Source: Wyeomyia smithii (lineage: Eukaryota > Arthropoda > Insecta > Diptera > Culicidae). Taken from it: 64,000 bases of DNA. The notes under the pieces are model-generated. The model saw only the letters and a list, made by a program, of their open reading frames with translations, did not search any database and was not told the origin of the DNA. Made by a program: the position numbers and the translations under genes. The stretch spans positions 99,243,485 to 99,307,484 of the forward strand of contig NC_073695.1 in NCBI RefSeq assembly GCF_029784165.1, written 5' to 3'. The first letter of the stretch is position 1. Each line of letters opens with the position of its first letter. Below, one piece after another: positions 35,401 to 45,508 of this stretch.

Positions 35401-35868
35401 ACACTGATCAGACCGGTAGTCCTCTACGGCCACGAAACCTGGACTATGCTCGTGGAGGACCAACGCGCCCTTGGGGTTTTCGAACGAAAGGTGTTGCGTA
35501 CCATCTGTGGTGGAGTGCAGATGGAAGATGGATCATGGCGGAGGCAGATGAACCACGAGTTGCATCAGCTGCTGGGAGAACCACTCATCGTTCAAACGGC
35601 GAAAATCGGGAGATTACGGTGGGCTGGGCATGTCGTTAGGATGTCGGACGACAACCCGGCGAAAATGGTTCTTGATAACAACCCGACTGGAACAAGGCGA
35701 CGGGGCGCGCAGCGAGCAAGGTGGCTCGATCAAGTGACAGGCGACCTGCGGGGCCTCCGCAGACGACATGGCTGGCGAGCTGCAGCCATCGACCGAGTTT
35801 AATGGAGACGACTTCTTCGAACAGCAAGGGACACTTCGGCCTGGAGCTGACTGATAAGGAAAGGTAAG
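32427..35868 (+). mobile_element. RTE-like non-LTR retrotransposon with 17-bp target duplication
   Basis: ATGGGGGAGCCAAACTT occurs at 32410-32426 and 35869-35885. The 3.44-kb length, a single long ORF preceded by about 350 bp, a very short 3' region and no poly(A) tail (it ends with a GATAAGGAAAGGTAAGA-type repeat) all fit RTE-type elements. It is nearly full length but carries two stops and one frameshift. Confidence 0.9.
32781..35802 (+). pseudogene. RTE-like endonuclease/reverse transcriptase, lightly broken
   Basis: The endonuclease (about 32930-33640) shows GTWNCRS, VALQELCW, IVIGDMNAQIG and, near its end, SDHYLVAV. The RT (about 34330-35350) shows ADGADQLPSE, KGNKLDCCNYRAI, FIDFKPAYDT, LRQGDGLS and GFADDIDIV (catalytic Asp pair). 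The C-terminal part has LYGHETW and RRRGAQRARWLDQV. Breaks: TGA at 33249-33251, a frameshift between about 33400 and 33415, and TAG at 33529-33531. From 33646 the frame is open for 718 codons, so the RT domain itself is intact. FKPAYDT carries Pro where I would expect Ala, which may matter for activity. The protein would nick target DNA and prime reverse transcription. Confidence 0.9.
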
Positions 35869-36807
35869 AATGGGGGAGCCAAACTTTGAAACCAAGTTTT
35901 CAATCATAATTCATCAGTTAACCCTTAACCATCCCGTTCATTTGATATCAATATTGTTCAAATCTGTTGTGTAGTTTCTAAGATAATGAAGTTTAGTGAT
36001 TTTCACATTTCGATACATTACAGACGAAGTTACATTCCGATTACAGCAAAATTCAACAGGGTGTTATGAGGCAGCCAGACCTTTCATTTGATACTAATTC
36101 TGTGGAAATTGGGTTAGCCATCTCTGAGAAAAGTGAGTGAGCCCAAGTAGTCATCAGAATATGTTTCTTTTCATAGCTGGATTTCACATTTTTAAACATA
36201 ACAGGAAAAGTAATAATCCGTTCGCAAAAAAAATCATTAGGGTCTTATGGGGCAACAGGACTTTCCATATGACACTGATTTTATGAAAATCGGTCCAGCC
36301 ATCTCTGAGAAACATGAGTGAGATTAAACAGTCTCCAGAACACGTTTCTTTCTGTAACTTATGAACCATATGTTCAATCTTCATAAAATTAAAAAGTTGA
36401 GGGTTTTTAGGTAGACCGTTTATTTGAAACCAATTTTGTTCAAATCGGTTGTGTAGTTTCTGAGATATTGATGTTTCGTGATTTTTTCATTTTGATACAT
36501 AACCTCTAAACTAAAAATCTGATTACAATGAAATTCAATAGCAACCTATGGCGCAACTAGACCTTTCATTTGCAATTAATTTTATGGAAATCGGTCCAGC
36601 CATCTCTGAGAAAAGTGAGTGAGAAAAAAAAGTTGCACATACACACACACATACACACATACATACATACATACAGAAAATGCTCAGTTCGTTGAAAGGG
36701 GTCGAGTGGTATATGACATTCGGCTATTGAGATCACTTTTATACCTTCGGTTTCTCCAGTGATTGCTATACCTTTCTAGGAGAAAGGCAAAAAGGTTGGC
36801 ATCGCTG

Positions 36808-38530
36808 CTTAGAAGATCTCCTGGGTGGGCACCCCACCAGGTTCCAGTAATCGTACGAAGAAAATTAATACTTTGTTGGCATTTTTGTGTCAGATGCCTA
36901 ATATAACAAGCCCAGGTGCATTTAGAGTCGAACCAGACCCCGAGATATTTAACGACTAAAACCTGAGTGATCGTTTTACCCGTTAGTAGGAGCTGCAGCT
37001 GAGCTGGGTTATGCTTCGAAGCTATTTGCTCTTTTCGAGCAAAGGAGAGTTGAATTTCAGTAGAAAGCAACGCTAGGCAATCGTTCGTCCCTTTCCCCCG
37101 GCGGAAGCCAAATCGAGTATCTGAAAGTAAACCATTTGTTTCGACCTATTTGTCTAACCGTAAGAGGATAATTTTCTCCATTAGTTTCCGGAGGCAAGAG
37201 AGCATCGCAATCGGCCTATTTGAATTGTGATCAGAGGCAGACTTTCCGGGTTTTCGAATGGCAATAACTTTGACCTCCCTCCAATCGTGCAGAACAATAT
37301 TTAGCTCAAGAAACTTGTTGAACAAATTCAACAAGAGTCTTTTTGCAGAGCCGGGTAGATTCTTCAACAGGTTGAATTTGACCCTGGAGCCTTATTGTTG
37401 CACGAGAGGAGAGCCATTGCAAATTCCAACATCGAAAATGGAGGCTCTTCCGTATTACTAAAAACGCGTCGCGAAAGGTACAGAATCCGGACAACGCGTT
37501 TACAAACCGCCGTCAGTATCCGCGTTTTTTCGCTTTCATCAAGCTCTTCCTCTGCCAGTACCTCGTACTTTCGCAGCAGCTTAACAGAGCCGTACTTTCG
37601 GTAGTCCTTATACGCCGAGGACCCTCGCGCGTACAGTTCAGAGCACTCTTTGTCCCACCACTTGGTAGGAGGACGCCGTCTAATCGTTACCCCGGGTATC
37701 GGTTTCGTCTTTGCTTAAATCGCGGCGACGTCGATGATCAAGCCAGAAAGGAGCGAGTATTCTTCCTCCGGAGGAAGTTCTTCGTAGGACTCGATGGATT
37801 CCACAAAAATCGTCTTATAAGACTTCCAATCAATATTAAGGGTGAGGTCATACGCAATATTGATTGAATCCGTTGGAGTTGACCCATTAGCAATTGAGAT
37901 AACGATTGGTAGGTGATCACTACCGTGGGGATCATTGATTACTTTCCACCGGAAATCTAACGCTAGTGATGTCGAGGAAAGGGATATGTCAAGCACGCTT
38001 TCACGTGCTGGAGGATTAGGTACACGTGTCGCTTCCCCAGTATTCAAAATTGTCATATTGAAGTCGCCGATCAGGTTACAGATTAAAGAAGATCGGTTGT
38101 CGTCGTACAGCGACCCCCATAGCGAACAGTGAGAGTTAAAATCTCCCAATATCAAAAAGGCGCAAGAAGCAACTCTGCTATATCAGTAAGTTGCCTCTGT
38201 TTAATCCACGCGGATGGAGGGATATATATATCGAAGCAAGGCATAGGTCTTTTCCATTCATATTCGTTTGAATGGCAACGACTTCAATATTTGAGATCGA
38301 GGGGAGGTCGATTCTAAAAAAAGAATAGCACTTTTTGATCCCAAAAAGTACCCCTCCACCGTGTGAATCTCGATCTCGACGAATTATGTTGAAATCGTGG
38401 AAATCGAGTTGATCGTTTGAATTGAGAAAAGTCTCACAGAGCGCAAACGCATCACAATTGTATGTGTTTATCAAATGTGAAAATAGATCGAATTTGGGGA
38501 TGATACTTCTGCAATTCCACTGTAACACAG
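36808..38530 (-). pseudogene. LOA-like ORF2, endonuclease and gutted RT
   Basis: The endonuclease block (38528-38178, 38155-37715) has LQWNCRSIIPK, ALCETF, ILGDFNSHCSLWGS and GSDHLPIVISI, with one frame break. The RT blocks (about 37367-37146 and 37070-36808) keep NRPIAMLSCLRKLMEK and the thumb part VKYLGVWFDSKCTW. The reading jumps in frame from ARKEQIAS to KHNPAQL. Relative to the full-length copy this removes about 145 codons, including the FLDIKGAFD and LADD catalytic motifs. A further large loss occurs between the endonuclease and RT. The 5' ORF edge overlaps the gag end as in the family. Confidence 0.8.
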
Positions 38531-38599
38531 TGATGAAAATCCTTACCTGATGTATTAGTTATCGAAAGATATGATAGCTGAAATGAGGGGCCAAGTTGC

Positions 38600-39605
38600 T
38601 GCAAGTTGCCTCAAAAAGGTTTTCACTGTAGGGAGAAGGGCAAGAAGAATATTTCGGACAGGATCTGGTATATTGAATGTTTTAAATATCCAGTCCACAA
38701 TATCAGAGAACTTTATAAACCCTTTTTTTTTATTCTCTGGTCGGGAAATGGGAGCACAAGGGGTTTTTAGTGACCCGGGAAGCAGTGGGTACTCCTGGTT
38801 TGAATTTAAATTAAAACCGGGGGTTACCTGCTTCGGTTTTTCCTCACCGCTTCCCTTACGTGTTGTTTTATTATTATTCCGTTAGGGGTTATCTTACGAC
38901 CTTCGCGAGAAAGATTAGGAGAGTTAATCATTCTCCTATTCCTAGATCCTTCGGGCAAAGCACAAGAACACCCTTCGACGGAATCGTCACTGGGTAAAAA
39001 GGAAAAGATGTTTCCTGTCGAGGGTGGCTCAACTCTCTTCAGCATTTCTGCGAAAGAGCGCTTTGATCCTTGAGGGAACGCTTTATTTTCTCCTCGCGCT
39101 GTTTGTACGCGGGACATGCCGGAAGGTCCTGCCGAGCTCCCTCACAATAAAGACACCTTTCTGTATCCCCACTGCAAGCGGTCTCAGCATGATTAGCTCC
39201 GCACTTGTTACAGCGTACCTTGTTGCAGCAGTAGGTGGCTGTATGACCCAACTGCTTACAGTTCTGGCAGTGCATGACCCGCGGTACAAAAAGGCGTACA
39301 GGCAGACGAACCCTGCCTAGAAGGATGTAGTTCGGCAATGCAGATCTAGCAAAGGTCACCCGAAAGGAATCCGAGGGAGAGAACTTCTTCTTCCCCTCTT
39401 CGATGGATACTGAATGTAATTGCTTACAATCCAGTATCTTTACACTTTGCATCGCGGAGTTCTTAAAACAGCCCACTCCGTGACGCAAAATGTCATCGAC
39501 AGTGAGATTCCCCTCGGTAACCACACCGTCGATCTTTATATCTTTGGCAGGGATGCACACGCGATACTCTCTCGTGAAGAGCTCGCAGCCAGCAATCGCG
39601 TTTGC
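38600..39605 (-). pseudogene. LOA-like gag, central and C-terminal part
   Basis: Starting at the insertion point, the - strand encodes QANAIAG, then CELFTREYRVCIPAKD, then zinc knuckles CQNCKQLGHTATYC and CNKCGANHAETAC, and a third (CLYCEGARQDLPAC) in which the expected His is replaced. After a frameshift near 39080 it continues with KRSFAEMLKRVEPPSTGNIF and a polar tail. It matches the intact gag at 53978-55348 in order. Confidence 0.8.
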
Positions 39606-39609
39606 TTGC

Positions 39610-39956
39610 TTTTTTTTTTATTCTCGTTTATTTTCCGTCGGTCTAGCTCCGCCACTGTTGTTGTGCCAATCACCGACGCCCAGGGAGGCGACTCCACCCA
39701 GGACCCTAACTTACGACCCGTTTATTAACGGACCGCCGCCAACGGCTTTGCTTCCTCATGCGATGGAAGGCGTGATCCCAGAGATTTTTCGCCTCAGAAA
39801 ATCTCCCGGTGCCGGCTAGGATTGAACCTAGACCAGGGTTGGTTGACGGGTTGGTTGTGAGTGGATCACGCCACCTCACAACCATCGACACCTATGTCGG
39901 CGGTGGGATTCGAACCCAGGCGTCGTGCGTTACCAACCACACTAGGCCCCCGCTCT
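39610..39956 (-). mobile_element. tRNA-derived SINE, copy A
   Basis: On the - strand the tRNA-like head begins GGGGGCCTAGTGTGGTTGGT, with a perfect pol III B box GGTTCGAATCC (complement at 39908-39918). It ends in a poly(A) tail (T-run at 39610). A 14-bp deletion relative to copy B removes sequence between the A- and B-box regions (after GTGCGT at about 39930). No target duplication of its own is visible on the left, where gag follows directly. Confidence 0.85.
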
Positions 39957-40276
39957 AAAGGAAGGAGGGGAGTGAATTGATTACCTTACGTAAGAAAAAC
40001 ATTGTTAATGCAGTTGTTCAAATAACCATGTTCATGAAAGTGTGGACGGTAAAATTCATAAAAAGGAAATTACGAATTGATGACAGAAGAGGAAACGAAG
40101 TATTGTGCGTGCTTCAGGATGATAAAACTAAAATAAAAATCTATATATGCTGGCAGTAAGATTTTACTAGGGAAGAGGGGAGGTGTCAACAAATATTACG
40201 ATGTCTTATGAGGGAGGGAGGGGGAGTTGAAAAAGTGGAAAAATATGCTTACGTAATTATTGAACGGTCCCTAACG
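39957..40276. mobile_element. Right remnant of the GGGGCCGTTCAA MITE (copy A)
   Basis: The right TIR (GCTTACGTAATTATTGAACG, ending near 40275) is present, but the left TIR found in copy B at 43742 is absent, because copy A begins at the SINE tail inside the MITE. No coding capacity. Confidence 0.8.
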
Positions 40277-41160
40277 GAACGTTGAAAAATGCTCCCTTTC
40301 TCGACGATAGCAGAGAAGCGAATGTGTTTTTAGTCATTTGAAGTTATTTCAGGATCATTTCCTCTCGATTTATTCTGGGGATTTATCAGGGATGTTTTTC
40401 CAATGTAAACTTCTGTATGATTTCTTACTAGTTTTAGAGACGTTTCAGTTTTTTGGCGTTAATTCCTAGATAAATTTTTGAAAGTAATTTCACATTTCTG
40501 ATTGAAATGTTTTCAAACAGTATGCTGTGAATTTTTTTTAAACTTTTCTATGTTGTAGAAAAGATTTTATCTTTCCAGTTTCGATCGAAGCTTTCTGCAA
40601 TATTGAATCCGTTTTGTTGTTGGTCACTTAATCGTTGTTTTTCAAGGTCCAACAAGTAACTCGCCGCTCGCCTCGTCTTCTGTAATAGGGGCCATAACTT
40701 GAGATTATATTTCTTTCGGTTTCGTCTGAATTATGTTTGCTTTCTCCTTCTCTGTTTATTCAGAGCATTTCTCGGCTCTCTCAGGCTGAATTTAGATGGA
40801 ATTCTTTTCATTTGTGGCTTTAATAATTTGGGTGGTTTTGGGCTGATTTCAAAATTATTTTTGTTATTCTTTGCTAACATTTTTTTCGTTTAATCACTAA
40901 CTAAAACCACAGAAATAAACATTTTTCGACTTTTCATTGTAAAAAAATGTCCACGTGGACAAAGAAGGAAGGGGGGGTTTGCTAAATGTCCACGCTTGTC
41001 CACGTGGTGGGACGAGGGGGGGGGGGTTTAATTTGACGATTTTTGTATCCACGTGGAGTGTGGACGGCCCCTTATAACCTGTGGTAAAAGATAACTAGCC
41101 AAAGTAATGCGTGGGGAGTAGGTAACAAAACGACTAAAGTCGTTTGAAGCTGATTTCGCA
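40277..41160. other. Upstream flank of acetyltransferase copy A with E-box palindromes and G-runs
   Basis: No gene was recognised. At about 40948-41060 there is a perfect palindrome TGTCCACGTGGACA, further CACGTG cores, and runs of 7-10 Gs. The stretch ends in GGACGGCCCCTTATAA, which resembles an inverted end of a GGGGCC-type MITE whose left end may be TAGGGGCCATAA near 40686. The same sequence lies at 44523-45508. Confidence 0.5.
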
Positions 41161-41821
41161 GTATATAAACAAAAAACGGCAGTTAGCTTCCAATGATTTC
41201 AGACTTCAGCACTCGGTTTATTTTCGTTGACTACAATTGCTGAATGACTCAAGATTGAACCTTTTTTTTCGAAAGTGTTTAAATAGCGATAATAATAACA
41301 AACTTTGTTCAGTCAGTTTCTCCATAACATTGAGATCACGAAACGACGCATTCCAACCTTGATGATGTGATGTAGGTACCGACTCCATATATGGTTACTA
41401 CTGTGACCGCCGAATGAGCATGAATTTGCAGCAAGCACAACAATAAACCTCCAAAAAGATCTTACACGATTAAATGTATCTGACCTAGCTTTCCGATTAC
41501 TGCGAAAAGCTTGAATAATTCGCAGAGTAGACTTTATTTTTTTAATCATGTTTCAAACTATACTTCATAAGTAACGATATTATAATTCATTGATGCTAGA
41601 TGTTGAAAACTTATTAACCAATTACCGTGTACCTATCTCACGCGAGTCATTGCAAACAGATACGAAGCGTGAGATTCACGTGCCTACGGCAGCAACGCGT
41701 CGTGCAAGCTCTTATCATCCCGATAGAGAGGATGACGGGACAGATTAGGTATGCGGTGTGTTCGATTTTATCTTTGAAGAAGACCAGGGTAGCAGGAAGA
41801 AAATTCTCTGCTTCGGCCAAA

Positions 41822-41827
41822 TATAAA
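41822..41827 (+). promoter_or_regulatory. Possible TATA box of acetyltransferase copy A
   Basis: TATAAA lies 46 bp upstream of the ATG. An initiator-like GCAGAGTT follows about 28 bp downstream, giving a 5' leader of roughly 20 nt. An alternative TATATAAA lies at 41162-41169 and would imply a long leader or an upstream intron. The choice is unproven. Confidence 0.35.
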
Positions 41828-41872
41828 CCAAATCAGCTGGCAATGTCGAGCAGAGTTCTGTAAAGTGTGACA

Positions 41873-42714
41873 ATGGTTTGGACCAGACCTTCACAACCAG
41901 CTGTTCCCGTCGTTTGGCATACCTTTGAGGCTAAAGATGGGGACGATAGTGAGGGACGTGTGGTAACGTATCGTGTTCAGGATTTGACAGAAGACCGGTA
42001 TGAAGATATGATCGAGCATTTCATGAATCACTTCGTGGAGGAGGAACCGATGAGTGTAAGTATGGGAACCACGAAGGATCCGCAAATGCGCACTGGAAGT
42101 AGCCACATGTGGAGAGCAGTTTTAAAGGAGCAAATGACCCTCGTTTGCTATAAGGATGGATCGGATGAGATTATCGGCGCGAATATTCTTGCTGTGAGGG
42201 ATAACGGGAATTATTTAGACACTCAGGTAAGCGGATTTCATAACATAATTAAATGCTTTACGTTATGCTTCTCAAATATCTACTATAGTTGGATTCTAAA
42301 AACCAAAGCAAAGCACTGAACGTCATCCATTATTGTTCGAAGCAATTTGATTACACGGAGCATTATGGCGTTAAACTTCGCTTGGTTGCGTACGGCTTAG
42401 CCGTCAACAAACGCTACCGAGGGAGAGGAATCGCGACGGAAATTCTGAAAGCTCGTGTTCCAATGTGTAAAGCTCTCGGGATACAACTTGCCGCGCATCC
42501 GTTTTCGGCCATCGGATCGCAGAAAGCCGCAACCAATGCCGGTTACCGGACGGACTACGAAATCACGTATGTGTTTTAGTCTAGTTCAAGTTGTTCTATT
42601 GAACATGGAATATCGTTTTTCAGATATGATGATCTTGCTAAAATGGGACCAGATTATACGATGCCTAATATTCAATCCAAAAGTTTTAAGTTAATGAGCT
42701 TTGCAATTGAATAA
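41873..42714 (+). CDS. Arylalkylamine/polyamine N-acetyltransferase-like (GNAT), copy A
   Basis: Three exons: 41873-42226, 42289-42566 and 42624-42714. The introns of 62 and 57 bp have GT-AG borders (CAG/gtaagc...tatag and CAC/gtatgt...ttttcag). The spliced product is 240 residues. An in-frame TAA at 41861 makes the ATG at 41873 the first usable start. The GNAT acetyl-CoA-binding motif is LAVNKRYRGRGIATEIL (R160-x-x-G163-x-G165), and the C terminus ITYDDLAKMG...KSFKLMSF follows the insect aaNAT-like pattern as I know it. Such enzymes move acetyl from acetyl-CoA to arylalkylamines or polyamines in the cytosol (cuticle, neurotransmitter and conjugation chemistry). The substrate cannot be told. 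AATAAA lies at 42710 and 42752. The copy is intact, and differs from copy B at residue 131 (Ile here). Confidence 0.85.
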
Positions 42715-42865
42715 ATGATTAAATAGTAGTCACGACGTGCTTCAATAACATAATAAAAAGAAAAAAATATCAATTTTATACTATGGCGAGTTGAAGATAA
42801 CAATAAAACAGTTTAGTTCATTCACTTTTTTTTATATTCACCTTAAAATTCGAATTAGCTTTAAT

Positions 42866-43172
42866 AAACTTGCAGTTCGTTCGGCCTAACCTTTGTAGTT
42901 TCGGTTACGTCCGAAAACTTTTTTGCCAGGTCTTTGCCAATTTGAATAATGTTCAAAGGCTTTTTTATTGGCCTGAAGAAGAGAACGTAGGGACCTTTCG
43001 AGTTATCTGGGTAAGCTTCTACCCGAACTTCTGGTACCCTTGGTACAGGGCTAGGTAAAGGGGAGGGTATATGGGGAGGTACAGGGGAATCGATGGGGGA
43101 GATTTCAATCTCTTCCCCATTTGTTTCGATATCCAGGAATAATTCCATCTGCATATCATCCATTTTATTCAA
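42866..43172 (-). pseudogene. LOA-like gag, N-terminal part
   Basis: It starts MNKMDDMQMELFLDIE and has a proline-rich stretch (PPHIPSPLPSPVPRVPE), then GPYVLFFRPIKKPLNIIQIG and VRPNELQV. It stops at the insertion of the duplicated segment. The match to residues 1-90 of the intact gag at 53978-55348 is clear. Roughly seven residues (VVGNLKE in the relative) are missing between this block and the next block at 39605. Confidence 0.85.
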
Positions 43173-43741
43173 ATTAGCGGGAGCAATTTGCTCTACCGCG
43201 AACTAACGGTAGAATATCAGGACAAGATGGGGTGTCGAATTATTGGCAATTAAATAAAAAAACCGTTTTTTCAAAATAAGATTATTTAAATACAAAAAAA
43301 AGACAACCGTAAAGAAAATAATAAAAATAATAATGTTTAAAGTGAATACTTCACCAAACTTTCGGGGTTGCTGCCTTCACGACCTGCTAACTGGATTAAT
43401 AATGCGATGACCGACGTGGCAGAATAAAAATACTCCAACTGCAGGTTGAACAAAGCGTCTTGGCAAAACGAACAATGCTCCAACGGCGGCTGCAGAAATC
43501 GTCACCGCCGTTAGTGGGTAGCCGGCGACTGGCAGCGCGGGGGGAACTGCTTCTTCTGCTGACTGTTTTTATTGTCACTGCACCGAAAACACTAGCAGTA
43601 CGGATACCGTCTGCGCACAATGCACGAAATCTTTTCTCCGGCTGCTGGACGGCTATGTCTAGTCCGCACCGGCACCGAAAAACACAAGCGATACACGCAC
43701 CGTCCGAATACAAAGCTGTATTGTTTTATCGGGTGATTAGC
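43173..43741 (-). other. 5' untranslated region of the split LOA-like element
   Basis: It lies upstream of the gag start in the place of the 5'UTR of the full-length relative (55349-55797). It is richer in CpG at 43460-43720, where several open frames occur by chance on both strands. The 5' border is taken at the start of the MITE at 43742. Confidence 0.5.
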
Positions 43742-44522
43742 TAAGGGGCCGTTCAATATATACGTAAGCAAATAGGGGGAGAAGGGGGTGCGCAATTGTC
43801 TTACGCTATCTTACAAGGGAAGAAGGTTTTTTTTTATTCTCGCTTATTTTCCGTCGGTCTAGCTCCGCCACTGTTGTTGTGCCAATCACCGACGCCCAGG
43901 GAGGCGACTCCACCCAGGACCCTAACTTACGACCCGTTTATTAACGGACCGGCGCCAACGGCTTTGCTTCCTCATGCGATGGAAGGCGTGATCCCAGAGA
44001 TTTTTCGCCTCAGAAAATCTCCCGGTGCCGGCTAGGATTGAACCTAGACCAGGGTTGGTTGACGGGTTGGTCTAATTTGACGGGTTGGTTGTGAGTGGAT
44101 CACGCCACCTCACAACCATCGACACCTATGTCGGCGGTGGGATTCGAACCCAGGCGTCGTGCGTGGTTGGCGGAGACGTTACCAACCACACTAGGCCCCC
44201 GCTCTAAAGGAGGGAGGGGGGTGAATTGATTACTTTACGTAAGAAAAACATTGTTAATGCAGTTGTTAAAATAACCATGTTCATGAAAGTGTGGACGGTA
44301 AAATTCATAAAAGGAAATTACGAATTGATGACAGAAGCGGAAACGAAGTACTGTGCGTGCTTCAGGATGATAAAACTAAAATAAAAATCTATATATGCTG
44401 GCAGTAAGATTTTACTAGGGAAGAGGGGAGGTGTCAACAAATATTACGATGTCTTATGAGGGAGGGAGGGGGAGTTGAAAAAGTGGAAAAATATGCTTAC
44501 GTAATTATTGAACGGCCCCTAA
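43742..44522. mobile_element. GGGGCCGTTCAA MITE with a SINE inside (copy B)
   Basis: The left TIR TAAGGGGCCGTTCAATATAT and the right TIR (inverse of TTAGGGGCCGTTCAATAATT) are both present and share ACGTAAGCA inward. TAA is at both edges. The interior is interrupted by the SINE 43828-44207. Without the SINE the MITE is about 395 bp. Confidence 0.85.
43828..44207 (-). mobile_element. tRNA-derived SINE, copy B
   Basis: Same family as 39610-39956 but with the full head: the - strand reads GCCTAGTGTGGTTGGTAACG, TCTCCGCCAACCAC and the B box GGTTCGAATCC. The poly(A) tail is at 43828 (T-run). An imperfect target duplication is visible: AAGGGAAGAAGG on the left and AAGGAGGGAGG on the right. A 15-bp internal duplication of GACGGGTTGGT lies near 44060-44090. 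Confidence 0.85.
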
Positions 44523-45508
44523 CGGAACGTTGAAAAATGCTCCCTTTCTCGACGATAGCAGAGAAGCGAATGTGTTTTTAGTCATTTGAAGTTATTTCAG
44601 GATCATTTTCCTCTCGATTTATTCTGGGGATTTATCAGGGATGTTTTTCCAATGTAAACTTCTGTATGATTTCTTACTAGTTTTAGAGACGTTTCAGTTT
44701 TTTGGCGTTAATTCCTAGATAAATTTTTGAAAGTAGTTTTCGGTCTTTTCCTGACGTAAGATAAATTTGAGCTCAATTTGTTTGGGTTTTCCTGTTTTTT
44801 AGAGATTTACCTGTTTTCCTGAAATTAAAATTATACATTATTTATTTTCTGATTGAAATGTTTTCAAACAGTATGCTGTGAATTTTTTTTAAACTTTTCT
44901 ATGTTGTAGAAAAGATTTTATCTTTCCAGTTTCGATCGAAGCTCTCTGCAATATTGAATTCGTTATGTTGTTGGTCACTTAATCGTTGTTTTTCAAGGTC
45001 CAACAAGTAACTCGCCGCTCGCCTCGTCTTCTGTAATAGGGGCCATAACTTGAGATTATATTTCTTTCGGTTTCGTCTGAATTATGTTTGCTTTCTCCTT
45101 CTCTGTTTATTCAGAGCATTTCTCGGCTCTCTCAGGCTGAATTTAGATGGAATTCTTTTCATTTGTGGCTTTAATAATTTGGGTGGTTTTGGGCTGATTT
45201 CAAAATTATTTTTGTTATTCTTTGCTAACATTTTTTTCGTTTAATCACTAACTAAAACCACAGAAATAAACATTTTTCGACTTTTCATTGTAAAAAAATG
45301 TCCACGTGGACAAAGAAGGAAGGGGGGGTTTGCTAAATGTCCACGCTTGTCCACGTGGTGGGACGAGGGGGGGGGTTTAATTTGACGATTTTTGTATCCA
45401 CGTGGAGTGTGGACGGCCCCTTATAACCTGTGGTAAAAGATAACTAGCCAAAGTAATGCGTGGGGAGTAGGTAACAAAACGACTAAAGTCGTTTGAAGCT
45501 GATTTCGC
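44523..45508. other. Upstream flank of acetyltransferase copy B with E-box palindromes and G-runs
   Basis: It parallels 40277-41160, with the palindrome TGTCCACGTGGACA near 45299 and slightly shorter G-runs. 44735-44838 is unique to this copy. No gene was recognised; long hydrophobic frames here start without ATG and are T-rich artefacts. Confidence 0.5.

Larger units (their letters stand above)
31867..36793. repeat. Interspersed repeat A, copy 2, interrupted by an RTE-like element
   Basis: It shares both ends and most of the interior with 21116-23838 but lacks the Helitron-like insert and 124-bp array. The RTE-like element splits it between 32426 and 35869. A microsatellite of ACAC/ATAC lies at 36638-36674. 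Outside the RTE insert no coding sequence is seen. Confidence 0.8.
31451..36807. mobile_element. hAT-like element, CAGCG ends, nested inside the LOA-like element
   Basis: Ends CAGCGTTGCCAACC (31451-31464) and GGTTGGCATCGCTG (36794-36807) are inverted repeats with one mismatch. The flanks CCTAGAAG (31443-31450) and CTTAGAAG (36808-36815) form an 8-bp target duplication with one difference. Removing the element rejoins the LOA-like ORF2 exactly where the relative at about 51650 predicts. The left arm (31451-31866) has repeated TCCAGTTTT phrases and no ORF. The right arm is reduced to the TIR because repeat A sits directly against it. Confidence 0.8.
39610..42862. repeat. Duplicated gene-bearing segment, copy A (inserted copy)
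   Basis: It is near-identical in the same orientation to 43828-47211. It starts exactly at the poly(T) (poly(A) on the - strand) of a SINE and ends after GAATTAGCTTTAAT. Its flanks are both gag of the split LOA-like element, so this is the inserted copy. Relative to copy B it lacks about 104 bp (44735-44838 of B), 14 bp within the SINE head and some 15 bp in the SINE body. It contains a SINE, the right part of a MITE, a G-rich/E-box repeat and a full N-acetyltransferase gene. Confidence 0.95.
30275..43741 (-). mobile_element. Dead LOA-like non-LTR element, split by two large insertions
   Basis: On the - strand the parts run 5'UTR (43741-43173), gag N-part (43172-42866), [insertion 42862-39610], gag rest (39605-38600), ORF2 (38528-36808), [hAT insertion 36807-31451], then the ORF2 C-terminal part (31442-30275). 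The order matches the full-length relative at 49951-55797. The 3' end and poly(A) tail are missing: similarity stops near 30275 inside the C-terminal zinc motif. It is clearly more diverged than the 17-18 kb copy. Confidence 0.85.

Noticed and set aside
33863..35907. Long - strand frames opposite the RTE-like ORF
   Set aside because: Shadow frames opposite a GC-rich RT coding region.
39900..39960. Possible tRNA gene on the - strand (also near 44140-44207 and 61640-61709)
   Set aside because: The perfect B box belongs to SINE heads; three dispersed copies share the same long non-tRNA body and A-tail.
40699..40893. 64-codon hydrophobic frame, repeated at 45050-45244
   Set aside because: It has no ATG start, is T-rich, and appears twice only because the segment is duplicated.
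41313..41549. 78-codon - strand frame upstream of acetyltransferase A (also 45661-45897)
   Set aside because: Conserved between copies only because of the recent duplication; no family match and low complexity.
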